From Pseudomonadota bacterium (GTDB lineage Bacteria > Pseudomonadota > Alphaproteobacteria > Reyranellales > Reyranellaceae): 26,015 nt of DNA. Under the pieces are notes generated by a model. That model worked only from the letters and a program-made list of their open reading frames with translations. It searched no databases and was not told where the DNA came from. The stretch lies in contig JAEZHS010000403.1 in NCBI GenBank assembly GCA_023436825.1, positions 1 through 26,015 of the forward strand, read 5' to 3'. Below are positions 17,178 through 25,013 of the stretch, in pieces (position 1 is the first letter of the stretch; each line of letters opens with the position of its first letter). A program made the position numbers and the translations under genes.

Positions 17178-18754
17178 TGCAGGCCTTTGCCGCCCTGCTC
17201 GATGCGCTCTCCTACCAGCCGGCTCGCAACGCCAAGCTCAGGCTGATCGAGACCTATCTGCGCGAGACGCCCGATCCCGACCGCGGCTGGGCGCTGGCGG
17301 CGCTGACCAGCGGGCTCGACTTCCCGACCGCCAAGCCCGCCCTGCTGCGCGGCTTCGGCGAGGACAAGATCGGCCCTGAGCTTTTCCATCTGTCCTACGA
17401 CTATGTCGGCGATCTCGCCGAGACGCTGTCGCTGATCTGGGAGACCGATCCGAACGCCGGGCCGCCGCCGACGCTGGGCGAGGTTGTCGACACGCTGCAG
17501 GCCGCCACCAAGATGCAGACGCCGGCGATCCTCAGGCGCTGGCTCGATTCGCTGGACGCCACCGGCCGCTGGGCCCTGCTGAAACTCCTGACAGGCGCGC
17601 TGCGCGTCGGCGTGTCGGCACGGCTCGCCAAGCAGGCGGTCGCCAACATCGGCAACCAGCCGGTCGATCAGGTCGAGGAGATCTGGCACGGGCTCACGCC
17701 ACCCTATCGGCCGTTGTTCGACTGGCTGCTGCACGATGCGCCGCGGCCCAGCAGCAATGCCGGCGGCGCCTTCCTGCCGCCGATGCTCGCCAACCCCATC
17801 GAACGCGTCGAGCTCGACGCGCTCGATCCCATGCACTTCCGCGCCGAGTGGAAATGGGACGGCATCCGCGTGCAGGTCGCCTCCTCCGGCGGCGTGAAGC
17901 GGCTGTACAGCCGCGCCGGCGAGGACGTGTCGGCCGCCTTCCCCGACATCATCGAGGCCATCGACTTCGAGGGCGTGTTCGATGGCGAGCTTCTGGTGCG
18001 CCGCGACGAGACGGTGGCGCCGTTCAACGACCTGCAGCAGCGGCTGAACCGCAAGGTCGTGACGCCCAAGATGCTGAAGGATCACCCCGCGCACGTGCGG
18101 CTCTACGACGTGCTGTGGCTCGAGGGCGAGGACCTGCGGGCGCTCGCCTTCGACCAGCGCCGCGCCCGCCTGGAGGCATGGAATGCAGAGAAGCCGCGAG
18201 CCCGCTTCGACGTCTCGCCGCTGGTCGTCTTCACCGACTGGGCCCATCTCGCCCAACTGCGCGAGCAGATGACCAGCGACGGCATCGAAGGGCTGATGCT
18301 GAAGCGCGGCGACAGCGCCTACCTTGCGGGCCGCCCCAAGGGGCCATGGTTCAAGTGGAAGCGCGACCCCATGCTGGTCGACTGCGTGCTGATGTACGCC
18401 CAGCGCGGTCACGGCAAGCGCAGCTCCTTCTACTCCGACTACACGTTCGGCTGCTGGCGCGAGGTTTCGGGCAAGCGCGAGCTGGCGCCGGTCGGTAAGG
18501 CTTACTTCGGCTTCACTGACGAGGAACTGCGCTGGCTCGACAAGTGGGTGCGCGACCACACCACCAACCGCTTCGGGCCTGTCCGCGAGGTGGCGCCGGA
18601 GCTGGTGTTCGAAATCGCCTTCGACGGCATCGGCCGCTCGACCCGGCACAAGTCGGGGCTCGCCATGCGCTTCCCGCGCATCAATCGCATACGGACTGAC
18701 AAACCCGCCGCGGAAGCGGACACAATCGACAGCCTTCTGCGACTTGTGCCATGA
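17177..18754 (+). CDS. ATP-dependent DNA ligase, bacterial ligase-associated type
   Basis: A 525-residue ATP-dependent ligase. The nucleotidyltransferase motif I is EWKWDGIRVQV with the AMP-accepting Lys near 226, preceded by an N-terminal DNA-binding domain of about 200 residues (LKLLTGALRVGVSARLAKQA). Later motifs include the FDGELL box at FEGVFDGELLVRR and EGLMLKRGDSAYLAGRPKG, followed by WFKWKRDPM, with an OB domain after it (KAYFGFTDEELRWLDKWV). Its size and domain order fit the ligase class found beside the exonuclease and helicase rather than LigD or NAD-dependent LigA. It would seal nicks in the pathway served by its neighbours. The ATG overlaps the exonuclease stop by one base. Confidence 0.94.
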   Translation: MQAFAALLDALSYQPARNAKLRLIETYLRETPDPDRGWALAALTSGLDFPTAKPALLRGFGEDKIGPELFHLSYDYVGDLAETLSLIWETDPNAGPPPTLGEVVDTLQAATKMQTPAILRRWLDSLDATGRWALLKLLTGALRVGVSARLAKQAVANIGNQPVDQVEEIWHGLTPPYRPLFDWLLHDAPRPSSNAGGAFLPPMLANPIERVELDALDPMHFRAEWKWDGIRVQVASSGGVKRLYSRAGEDVSAAFPDIIEAIDFEGVFDGELLVRRDETVAPFNDLQQRLNRKVVTPKMLKDHPAHVRLYDVLWLEGEDLRALAFDQRRARLEAWNAEKPRARFDVSPLVVFTDWAHLAQLREQMTSDGIEGLMLKRGDSAYLAGRPKGPWFKWKRDPMLVDCVLMYAQRGHGKRSSFYSDYTFGCWREVSGKRELAPVGKAYFGFTDEELRWLDKWVRDHTTNRFGPVREVAPELVFEIAFDGIGRSTRHKSGLAMRFPRINRIRTDKPAAEADTIDSLLRLVP

Positions 18755-18761
18755 ATCATTC

Positions 18762-20168
18762 ATGGTCGAGCCCTCACCCGGCGCTCTGCCGCCGCAAACC
18801 CACACCCAGCCGATCAAAGAACGTGTGCGCCTCGGTCGCGCACTGCGCGAGCGCATGGCACGACGCCATCACGCCGCGTGGGAGGCGCCGATCAATCGGC
18901 GCGATCCCATCGAGATCCTGATCGAGCAAGGCGAATCGCGTCTGCCCGATCTCCTGCCCGAACGGTATGCGCGCATGAAGGCGACGCCCTTCACCTTCCT
19001 GCGCGGCGCCGCCGCGGTGATGTCGGCCGATCTCGGCGCGACGTCCTCTAGCGGACTGGTTGTTCAGGCCGCAGGCGACTGCCACTGCCTGAACTTCGGA
19101 GGCTTCGCCACGCCCGAGCGCCGGCTCGTCTTCGACATCAACGATTTCGACGAGACCGCAGTTGCCCCCTGGGAGTGGGACCTCAAGCGGCTCGCCGCAA
19201 GCTTCGCGGTCGCCACTCTCGACATGATGGACGCCGACGCTCGCACGGAGCTGGCGGCGGTCGTGGCCAGAAGCTATCGCGAGACCATGGCCTCGGTCGC
19301 CGAGTTGTCGGTGCTCGATGCCTGGTACCTGGCGCTCGAGCTCAACAGCCAGGCCGCAGCCGAGCAGGTCGGCATCGACGCGCGCACCATACGCAAGGCG
19401 GAGGACGCGCGAGCCCATCCAGTGGAGATCGTGCGCGTCGGCCATCGCCGCAGCGAAGGCATCCACCGCATCGAGGACGATCCCGAGCACGGCGTCTATC
19501 ATCCACCGCCCGCCGATGCTCCGGCATTCGAGGCCGCCATCGAAGCCATGCTGGCGGACTACTGCGCCTCACTGATACCCGAGCGCCGCATGCTGCTGGA
19601 GCGCTATCATTTTGCCGATGCCGCCTACAAGGTGGTGGGTGTCGGCTCGGTCGGCACGCTCTGCGGCGTCCTCCTGATGGTCTCGGGAGACGGCGAGACC
19701 CTGCACCTGCAATTCAAGGAAGCGACCCGCTCGGTGCTGGAAGCCAATGCCGGGCCAAGTCCCTACGCCCATCATGGCGAACGGGTGGTGCGCGGCCAGC
19801 GGCTGCTGCAGGCGGCCAGCGACATCCTGCTGGGCTTCGCGACGGGCCCGACCGGCCGGCATCTCTATGTGCGCCAGCTGCGCGACGCCAAGATCAAGCC
19901 GCAACTCGAGGGCATGTCGGCGCGCAACTATCGGCGCTATGCCGCGACCTGCGGCGAGGTGCTGGCCCGCGCCCACGCCCGCACGGCCGACGCCGTGGTC
20001 CTGTCGGCCTATCTCGGCAAGAGCGACGCTTTCGACCAGGCGATCGGCGCCTTCTCCGTCGCCTACGCCCGGCAGACCGAAAAGGACCACGCCGCCCTGC
20101 TCAAAGCCTTGAAAAGCGGCCGTTTGCCCAGCCGCAAGGGGGTCGAAAAACCGGCCAAGGCAGCCTAA
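18762..20168 (+). CDS. DUF2252 family protein
   Basis: A 468-residue DUF2252 protein of unknown biochemical role. The conserved core is [15 protein letters not shown], then [40 protein letters not shown] and AASFAV. This order (GD-H-NFG, then DINDFDE) resembles the kinase-fold catalytic segment of phosphotransferases, so a kinase-like fold is likely, but I claim no substrate. Later sequence includes [16 protein letters not shown] and [17 protein letters not shown] at 18762 is preferred to an upstream TTG (18744), though neither has a good ribosome-binding site. It follows the ligase by 7 bases, suggesting an operon with the repair genes. The association may be functional or simply a shared transcript. 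Confidence 0.85.
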   Translation: MVEPSPGALPPQTHTQPIKERVRLGRALRERMARRHHAAWEAPINRRDPIEILIEQGESRLPDLLPERYARMKATPFTFLRGAAAVMSADLGATSSSGLVVQAAGDCHCLNFGGFATPERRLVFDINDFDETAVAPWEWDLKRLAASFAVATLDMMDADARTELAAVVARSYRETMASVAELSVLDAWYLALELNSQAAAEQVGIDARTIRKAEDARAHPVEIVRVGHRRSEGIHRIEDDPEHGVYHPPPADAPAFEAAIEAMLADYCASLIPERRMLLERYHFADAAYKVVGVGSVGTLCGVLLMVSGDGETLHLQFKEATRSVLEANAGPSPYAHHGERVVRGQRLLQAASDILLGFATGPTGRHLYVRQLRDAKIKPQLEGMSARNYRRYAATCGEVLARAHARTADAVVLSAYLGKSDAFDQAIGAFSVAYARQTEKDHAALLKALKSGRLPSRKGVEKPAKAA

Positions 20169-20179
20169 ATTACACGGTG

Positions 20180-21172
20180 ATGATCGACCCGTTTGGCCGC
20201 CACATTACCTATCTGCGCGTCTCGGTGACGGACCGCTGCGACTTCCGCTGCGTCTATTGCATGGCCGAGGACATGACCTTCCTGCCCAAGGCCGAGGTCC
20301 TGTCGCTGGAGGAACTGGAGCGGCTGTGCTCGGCCTTCGTGCGTCGCGGCGTGAAGAAGCTCCGGCTCACCGGCGGCGAGCCGCTGGTGCGGAAGAACGT
20401 CATGTCGCTGATCCGCGGCCTGGGTCGCCATCTCGACAGCGGCGCGCTCGAAGAGCTGACGCTCACCACCAACGGCAGCCAGCTCTCCAAGTATGCCAAG
20501 GAGCTGGCGGCGGTCGGGGTGAAGCGCCTCAACGTATCGGTCGATACGCTCGACAGAAACAAGTTCCGCGAGCTGACGCGCTGGGGCGATCTCGACCAGG
20601 TGCTGCGCGGCCTCGATGCCGCCCAGGACGCCGGCCTGCACATCAAGATCAACGCGGTGGCGCTGCGCGGCGTCAACGACATGGAATTCGACGAGCTGAT
20701 CCGCTGGAGCCACGGCCGCGGCATGGACCTCACCCTGATCGAGGTCATGCCGATGGGCGAGATCGGCGACGCCGCCCGCCTCGACCAGTACCTGCCGCTG
20801 TCGCTGGCGCGGACCGAGATCGCCAAGCACTTCACGCTCACCGAGACCGACTATCGCACCGGCGGGCCGGCGCGTTACTTCAAGGTCGAGGAGACCGGCG
20901 GACGACTGGGCTTCATCACGCCGCTGACCCATAATTTCTGCGAAAGCTGCAATCGCGTTCGGCTGACCTGCACCGGCACGCTCTACATGTGCCTCGGCCA
21001 GGAGGACGCGGCCGACCTGCGTGCGCCGTTGCGGGTGTCGGAAAGCGACGAGATCCTCGACCAGGCGATCACCGAGGCGATCGCGCGCAAGCCCAAGGGC
21101 CACGACTTCATCATCGACCGCCGCCATTCGGGCCCGGCGGTCCCGCGCCACATGAGTGTGACCGGCGGCTGA
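20180..21172 (+). CDS. moaA: MoaA, GTP 3',8-cyclase (molybdenum cofactor)
   Basis: A 330-residue radical SAM enzyme that converts GTP to 3',8-cyclo-GTP in the first step of molybdopterin synthesis. The SAM cluster motif is CDFRCVYC (Cys20, 24, 27), followed by GGEP (65-68). The second iron-sulphur site, [11 protein letters not shown] onward, gives Cys254, 257 and 271 in the C-X2-C-X13-C spacing of MoaA. The C-terminus ends in Gly-Gly (SVTGG), as required for GTP binding and activation. It starts at ATG 20180, 11 bases after the DUF2252 stop. A GTG one codon earlier is possible. No other moa, mog or moe gene is in the window. A strong hairpin with a T-run follows the stop. Confidence 0.94.
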   Translation: MIDPFGRHITYLRVSVTDRCDFRCVYCMAEDMTFLPKAEVLSLEELERLCSAFVRRGVKKLRLTGGEPLVRKNVMSLIRGLGRHLDSGALEELTLTTNGSQLSKYAKELAAVGVKRLNVSVDTLDRNKFRELTRWGDLDQVLRGLDAAQDAGLHIKINAVALRGVNDMEFDELIRWSHGRGMDLTLIEVMPMGEIGDAARLDQYLPLSLARTEIAKHFTLTETDYRTGGPARYFKVEETGGRLGFITPLTHNFCESCNRVRLTCTGTLYMCLGQEDAADLRAPLRVSESDEILDQAITEAIARKPKGHDFIIDRRHSGPAVPRHMSVTGG

Positions 21173-21185
21173 AGCATTTTCTCGG

Positions 21186-21248
21186 CGGGGGCATTAGGCA
21201 TCGGTGCCAGCACTGCTGGCACGAATGCTTCGCCCCCGATTAATTTTT
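21186..21248 (+). terminator. Probable intrinsic terminator after moaA
   Basis: CGGGGGC (21186-21192) pairs with GCCCCCG (21232-21238), and GCATT pairs with AATGC just inside. The core GTGCCAGCA-C-TGCTGGCAC (21204-21222) is a perfect 9-base stem. The structure is followed by TTAATTTTT at 21240-21248. It begins 14 bases after the moaA stop, as expected of a strong terminator, though the stem is longer and more bulged than usual. Confidence 0.65.
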
Positions 21249-21280
21249 GCGTCCTTTAGCCCCTTATGGTACGCAAAAAT
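21243..21280. repeat. AT-rich perfect inverted repeat
   Basis: ATTTTTGCGT (21243-21252) and ACGCAAAAAT (21271-21280) are exact inverted copies separated by 18 bases. The A and T tracts at the two ends would suit a bidirectional terminator, or an operator for a downstream promoter. It partly overlaps the T-run of the moaA terminator. Confidence 0.55.
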
Positions 21281-21290
21281 AACACCACAG

Positions 21291-21319
21291 TTGACACATA
21301 TAAAGACTTGAGTTATGTA
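21291..21319 (+). promoter_or_regulatory. Possible promoter in the non-coding gap
   Basis: TTGACA (21291-21296) is a perfect -35 hexamer. TATGTA (21314-21319) lies 17 bases downstream as a fair -10. No convincing coding sequence follows, so the transcript, if any, would be non-coding or the leader of something unrecognised. Confidence 0.35.
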
Positions 21320-21404
21320 AGCCGATGCGCTCGCCTCGCGGCGGCTCCGCTCTATGCATCGTTCATCCGACCCTGTGCCAGATCGCTCCCGCCCCGGGCC
21401 GGTC

Positions 21405-21436
21405 ATCCCGCCCGGCTGCGTGCAGTCGGGCGGGAT
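21405..21436. repeat. Strong GC-rich hairpin in the non-coding gap
   Basis: ATCCCGCCCG pairs perfectly with CGGGCGGGAT, and inside it CTGC pairs with GCAG around a very small loop. No T-tract follows. It lies about 90 bases downstream of the possible promoter and could be the structured part of a small RNA. Confidence 0.45.
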
Positions 21437-21617
21437 AAGTGCCTTCCGTCCCGAGGGGGCGCAGTCCAGCGGGCGCTGTCGGAAATGCCGAAATCCAAAA
21501 GCGGCGTGGATTCAAGGGTTTGGCGGGTGTCGGCCGGCCTGCCGAAATTCGCCCAAAATGCCGAAATTCACCGCGAGGCGACTGCGCCGGCGCACGCGGC
21601 CCTCTGACTCAGTACGA

Positions 21618-22544
21618 CTAGGACTCCGGCCCGCCCTTCGCATCCGCCGTCTTGATCTGCGCCCGCCGCACCGCCTCGCGGTGTGAGATATACATCGCGC
21701 TGCCGAAGATCACCGCCGCACCGACGAAGGTCCAGGCGTCGGGCGTCTGGAAGAACAGGAAGTAGCCCAGGAGCGTGTTCCAGATCAGCGACAGGAAGCC
21801 GATCGGCTGCAGCAGCGTGATGTCGGCGAGCTGGTAGCCGCGCTGCTGGCAGATGTGGCCGAGCGTGCCGCACAGGCCGGCAGCCAGGAACCACAGCAGG
21901 TCGACCCAGCTCGGCGTCTGCCAGAACCAGATGGCGAAGGGCGCGGCGCAGACCACGATCACGAAGTTCTGCCAGATCACGATGGTGTTGGCCGAATCGG
22001 TCCTGGCCAGCGCCTTTGAGATGAGGTTGGACGCGGAGAAGATCGGCGTCGAGATCAGGATGCAGATGACGCCGAGATGCAGTGCCGAAAAGCCAGGCCG
22101 GATGATGATCATGGCGCCGATGAAGCCCACGATGACGGCGAGCCAGCGCCTCAGGCGCACGTCCTCGCCCAGGAACAGCGCCGCGCCGATGGTGACGAAG
22201 ATCGGGCCGGTGAAGCCCAAGGCCGTGATCTCGGCCAGCGTGGTGAGCGGCAGCGCCACGAACCACAGCATCATGCCCGCGGTATGGAGGGCGCCGCGCG
22301 AGATGTGCAGGCCCTTCCGATTGGTGCGCAGCGAGCGATGGAGGCCCAGCCGCAACACGATCGGCAGCAGGAACATGGCGCCGAACAGGTAGCGCAGGAA
22401 CGCCATGACGTAGGGATTGAGATGCTGCGCGGGGATCAGCGTGAAGACGTTCAGGAGCGCGAACACCACTCCGGAGAGACCGACCCACAGGATTCCACGA
22501 AGATTGGGCGGCTGCGCCAACCAGCGAGCGACGAGAGCAGACAC
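21618..22544 (-). CDS. DMT-superfamily (EamA) membrane permease
   Basis: A 308-residue inner-membrane protein with about ten hydrophobic segments in two halves, the normal EamA/RhaT layout. Typical stretches are ILWVGLSGVVFALLNVFTLI at the start, FTGPIFVTIGAALFLGEDVR at the end of the first half, and WTFVGAAVIFGSAMYISHRE at the end of the second. It is likely an exporter of a metabolite; the substrate is unknown. The start is GTG at 22544, the first usable codon after an in-frame stop, with a poor ribosome-binding site; a TTG eight codons later is possible. It lies 60 bases after the ChaC-like gene on the same strand and may be transcribed with it. Confidence 0.88.
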   Translation of the reverse strand: MSALVARWLAQPPNLRGILWVGLSGVVFALLNVFTLIPAQHLNPYVMAFLRYLFGAMFLLPIVLRLGLHRSLRTNRKGLHISRGALHTAGMMLWFVALPLTTLAEITALGFTGPIFVTIGAALFLGEDVRLRRWLAVIVGFIGAMIIIRPGFSALHLGVICILISTPIFSASNLISKALARTDSANTIVIWQNFVIVVCAAPFAIWFWQTPSWVDLLWFLAAGLCGTLGHICQQRGYQLADITLLQPIGFLSLIWNTLLGYFLFFQTPDAWTFVGAAVIFGSAMYISHREAVRRAQIKTADAKGGPES

Positions 22545-22604
22545 GCCGCGACTATGTCACGACGACTGAACCATCGCACGCTTGCCGACGTTTTTGTTCC
22601 GCAG

Positions 22605-23324
22605 CTAAGCCTCGCCCACTGCCTCACCTTCGGCCTGCACCGTCGGGATGACGTAGGCGCCGTCGCGCAGGTCGGACACCCGCTCGACCAGATCCTCGAT
22701 GTAGGGATCGTGGATATGCAGGGCGCGCGCGTGAGCCACGGTATTGGCGAGATAGTCGCGGCAGGCGCCGCGACGGCCCTCGGCGAAGGCGATGTGGTGC
22801 GCCGCCCGCTCGATCGGCAGGTCACCGCAATATTGGCAGTGACCTGCGTCGACGACGAAGGTGATGGCGGTGACGGTGCGGCCATCGCGCAGCATCGTGG
22901 ACACCCAGGCGGGCTGGTAGATGCCGGCGATCATCTCGCGGTTCCACAGGAGACCCAGCTCGCTCTCGACCTGCTGCGGCGCCAGCCGGTAGGCAATGCC
23001 CTCACACGACCCGCCCTGCTCGAGCGCCAGCATCAGGCCGGGCAGTTCGGGCGTGCCGCGACCCATCGGCATCCAGAAGCAGAAGGAACGTCGCCAGCCG
23101 TCGACGCGGCAGGGTTGCTGCTCGGCGAACTCCATGGCCGGGTTCCACATCAACGAGCCGTAGGCGAATACCCAGACCTCCTCGCCGGGCCGGTACCGAG
23201 CCATCGCCGTCTTGAAGCTCGCCTCGCGCTCGGCGGACGACAGGAAGAAGTGGTAACCCGCCTTGTGGGCGTCCGCGACGATCTGGTCGATGTTCTCGGA
23301 CGTCAGGTCTTCGCGCTTGAGCAC
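22605..23324 (-). CDS. ChaC-like gamma-glutamylcyclotransferase
   Basis: A 239-residue protein with the gamma-glutamylcyclotransferase signature VFAYGSLMWNP (52-62), followed by RVDGWRRSFCFW, PGLMLALEQGGSCEGIAYRL and LWNREM, where Glu130 matches the catalytic Glu of ChaC proteins. It is predicted to split glutathione to 5-oxoproline and Cys-Gly in the cytoplasm. The extra N-terminal 50 residues are usual in proteobacterial members. The start is GTG at 23324, with GAGAGG just upstream; that site overlaps the 3' end of the MaoC gene. The two genes are 10 bases apart and almost certainly form an operon. Confidence 0.88.
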   Translation of the reverse strand: MLKREDLTSENIDQIVADAHKAGYHFFLSSAEREASFKTAMARYRPGEEVWVFAYGSLMWNPAMEFAEQQPCRVDGWRRSFCFWMPMGRGTPELPGLMLALEQGGSCEGIAYRLAPQQVESELGLLWNREMIAGIYQPAWVSTMLRDGRTVTAITFVVDAGHCQYCGDLPIERAAHHIAFAEGRRGACRDYLANTVAHARALHIHDPYIEDLVERVSDLRDGAYVIPTVQAEGEAVGEA

Positions 23325-23334
23325 GACCCGCCTC

Positions 23335-23802
23335 TCACACGCCGTAAACGATGGACATGGTCTCGGCGACGCAGGCCGGGCGTTCCTGACCTTCGATCTC
23401 GATCGTGACCTGGTTGGTCAGCCGCACGCCGCCCTTGTCCATCGGGTCCGCCGCGAGAAGCTTGGCGCGAGCGCGTACCCGCGAGCCCGCCGGTACGGGG
23501 CTCGTGAAGCGCACCTTGTTGCAGCCGTAGTTGATGCCGTTGCGCACGTTGTTGATCTGCGAAATCTGATGGTTGAGCATCGGGATCAAGGACAGCGTCA
23601 GGAAGCCGTGAGCGATCGTCTTGCCGCCCGGCATGTCCTTCTTGGCCCGCTCGACGTCGACATGAATCCACTGGTGATCACCCGTCGCGTCGGCGAACTG
23701 GTTGATCCTGTCCTGTGTAACCTCGACCCAATCGCTGACCCCAATTTCCTGACCCACGAATTTGTGCATTTCGTTCGGGTGGGCGAATTCCCTTTTTGCC
23801 AT
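23335..23802 (-). CDS. MaoC-family (R)-specific enoyl-CoA hydratase
   Basis: A 155-residue single hot-dog-domain protein. The hydratase signature ADATGDHQWIHVDVERAK contains the catalytic Asp and His, and GGKTIAHGFLTLSLIPMLNH is the next conserved block. It would hydrate trans-2-enoyl-CoA to (R)-3-hydroxyacyl-CoA, or act on a related substrate. The C-terminal half has NKVRFTSPVPAGSRVRARAK, typical of the NodN/MaoC group. The ATG at 23802 has AGGG four bases upstream. It is the first gene of a run with the ChaC-like protein and the permease. An enoyl-CoA hydratase/isomerase is transcribed away from it across 214 bases, which fits shared acyl-CoA metabolism. Confidence 0.9.
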   Translation of the reverse strand: MAKREFAHPNEMHKFVGQEIGVSDWVEVTQDRINQFADATGDHQWIHVDVERAKKDMPGGKTIAHGFLTLSLIPMLNHQISQINNVRNGINYGCNKVRFTSPVPAGSRVRARAKLLAADPMDKGGVRLTNQVTIEIEGQERPACVAETMSIVYGV

Positions 23803-24016
23803 TTCCCTGTCCTCGGCGGTAATTTTTTGCCTTATGCCTGCAAGATACCAAGAAACCTTCGCGTGCAGACAACTCTCTCTGGCGAGCCCCCATGCCCGCG
23901 CGGCGGATCATAATTCAGTGGTCGTCGACCCCGCCCTCCAATCGGGTGCCATTTGTATCGTCGCTCCCTTTTGCCCATCATGCACTCCACAAGATTGCAC
24001 ATGACGGAGCCTCGGG

Positions 24017-24838
24017 ATGGCATATGAGACGGTTTTGTACGATGTCACCGATCGCATTTGCACGATTGCACTCAACCGGCCCGAGAAATTGAATGCCTGG
24101 ACGCGGCAGATGCACCTCGATCTGAAGGACGCCATGCACGAGGCCGGCGCCGATCCCGAGGTCCGGGCGATCATCCTGACGGGCAGTGGCCGCGGCTTCT
24201 GTGCCGGCGCCGACATGAGGGGTCTGCAGGCAATCGGCGCCGGCGCCAGCGCCGACCGGTCATCGAAGACTGCACAGGTACTGCAAGGGGGTAGCACCCT
24301 GCCCGAGTTCAAGATGACCTACTCCTACTTCCCGGCGATTCCGAAATTCATCATTGCGGCGATCAATGGGCCGGCGGCCGGGCTCGGCTTCGTCATCCCG
24401 CTCTATGCCGACCTGCGGTTCGCCGCGGAATCGGCCGTGTTCACGACGGCGTTCGCCCAGCGCGGGCTGATCGCCGAGCACGGCGTGAGTTGGCTGCTGC
24501 CGCGCCTGGTCGGTCTGCCAGCCGCCATGGACCTCCTCTGCTCGGCCCGCAAGTTCCGCTCTCCGGAAGCGCTGGAGCTTGGCCTGGTCAGCCGTGTCAT
24601 CCCCGACGACAAGCTGATGGCAGAGACCCGGGCCTACGCCAGCCTGCTCGCCAACACCGTCTCGCCGCGATCGGTCGCGGTGATGAAGCGACAGATCTGG
24701 GAGGCCGAGTTCCAGACCCTCGCCGAGGCCACCACCCAGGCCAACTACGAGATGGAACTCTCCTTCCAGACCGCCGACTTCAAGGAGGGCGTGGCGCACT
24801 TTCTGGAGAAGCGTGCGGCGCGATTCACGGGTAAGTAG
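24017..24838 (+). CDS. Enoyl-CoA hydratase/isomerase (crotonase family)
   Basis: A 273-residue crotonase-fold protein acting on acyl-CoA thioesters in the cytoplasm. CoA-binding and oxyanion-hole features are NRPEKLNAW (20-28), GSGRGFCAGADMRGL (56-70) and INGPAAGLGFVIPLYADLRF (116-135). In rat crotonase numbering the Glu144 position is Val126 and the Glu164 position is Phe. A Glu is kept in RGLIAEHGVSWLLPRLVG (Glu154), a position used by enoyl-CoA isomerase-type relatives. An isomerase-like or altered reaction is therefore more likely than classical hydration. The ATG at 24017 has GGAG about 8 bases upstream. It is divergent from the MaoC gene and convergent with the ABC permease. Confidence 0.88.
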   Translation: MAYETVLYDVTDRICTIALNRPEKLNAWTRQMHLDLKDAMHEAGADPEVRAIILTGSGRGFCAGADMRGLQAIGAGASADRSSKTAQVLQGGSTLPEFKMTYSYFPAIPKFIIAAINGPAAGLGFVIPLYADLRFAAESAVFTTAFAQRGLIAEHGVSWLLPRLVGLPAAMDLLCSARKFRSPEALELGLVSRVIPDDKLMAETRAYASLLANTVSPRSVAVMKRQIWEAEFQTLAEATTQANYEMELSFQTADFKEGVAHFLEKRAARFTGK

Positions 24839-24844
24839 CTCTTG

Positions 24845-25007
24845 CCGGACCGCGGGCCTCCAGGCCGGCCCGCCTCATGTTCATGCTCTTCCGGACCGCG
24901 CGCTGGGTCGCGTCAGACGCGACCTGCTTGCGCGCTCATGAATCATGAGCGAGCTGGAAGCTCGCGGTCCAGAAGAACATGAGCGGGCCTGGAGGCCCGC
25001 GGTCCGG
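24845..25007. repeat. Nested REP/BIME-like inverted repeat cluster
   Basis: Outer arms of 22 bases (24845-24866 and 24986-25007) are perfect inverted copies, each containing GACCGCGGGCCTCCAGG or its complement. Inside, GGACCGCG (24893-24900) pairs with CGCGGTCC (24963-24970). Local hairpins include GGTCGCGTC-A-GACGCGACC (24906-24924), GCTCATGA-A-TCATGAGC (24934-24950) and GCGAGCT-GGA-AGCTCGC (24949-24965). Two direct copies of a CATGAGCG-stem-CGCGGTCC unit start at 24944 and 24978, 34 bases apart. Their stems differ in sequence but remain self-complementary. The cluster fills the gap between two convergent genes. Confidence 0.85.
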
Positions 25008-25013
25008 AAAGAC

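Larger units (their letters stand above)
21173..21617. other. Non-coding, structure-rich gap of about 445 bases
   Basis: The gap lies between moaA (+) and the DMT permease stop (-). It holds the moaA terminator, the AT-rich palindrome, a promoter-like pair and the GC hairpin. The stretch 21240-21325 is clearly poorer in GC than its surroundings. Further on, AAATGCCGAAAT is present twice (around 21483 and 21557) with GCCGAAATTC in between. The open frames here have poor codon character and no recognisable domain, so no gene is called. Confidence 0.5.

Noticed and set aside
21405..21436. The GC hairpin as an intrinsic terminator
   Set aside because: No T-run follows on either strand, so it is recorded only as a structured repeat.
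21266..21607. A 113-codon plus-strand frame in the non-coding gap
   Set aside because: The first 20 codons look protein-like (MVRKNNTTVDTYKDLSYVSR) but the rest is Arg/Ala/Pro-rich and spans the GC hairpin. There is no ribosome-binding site and no known domain.
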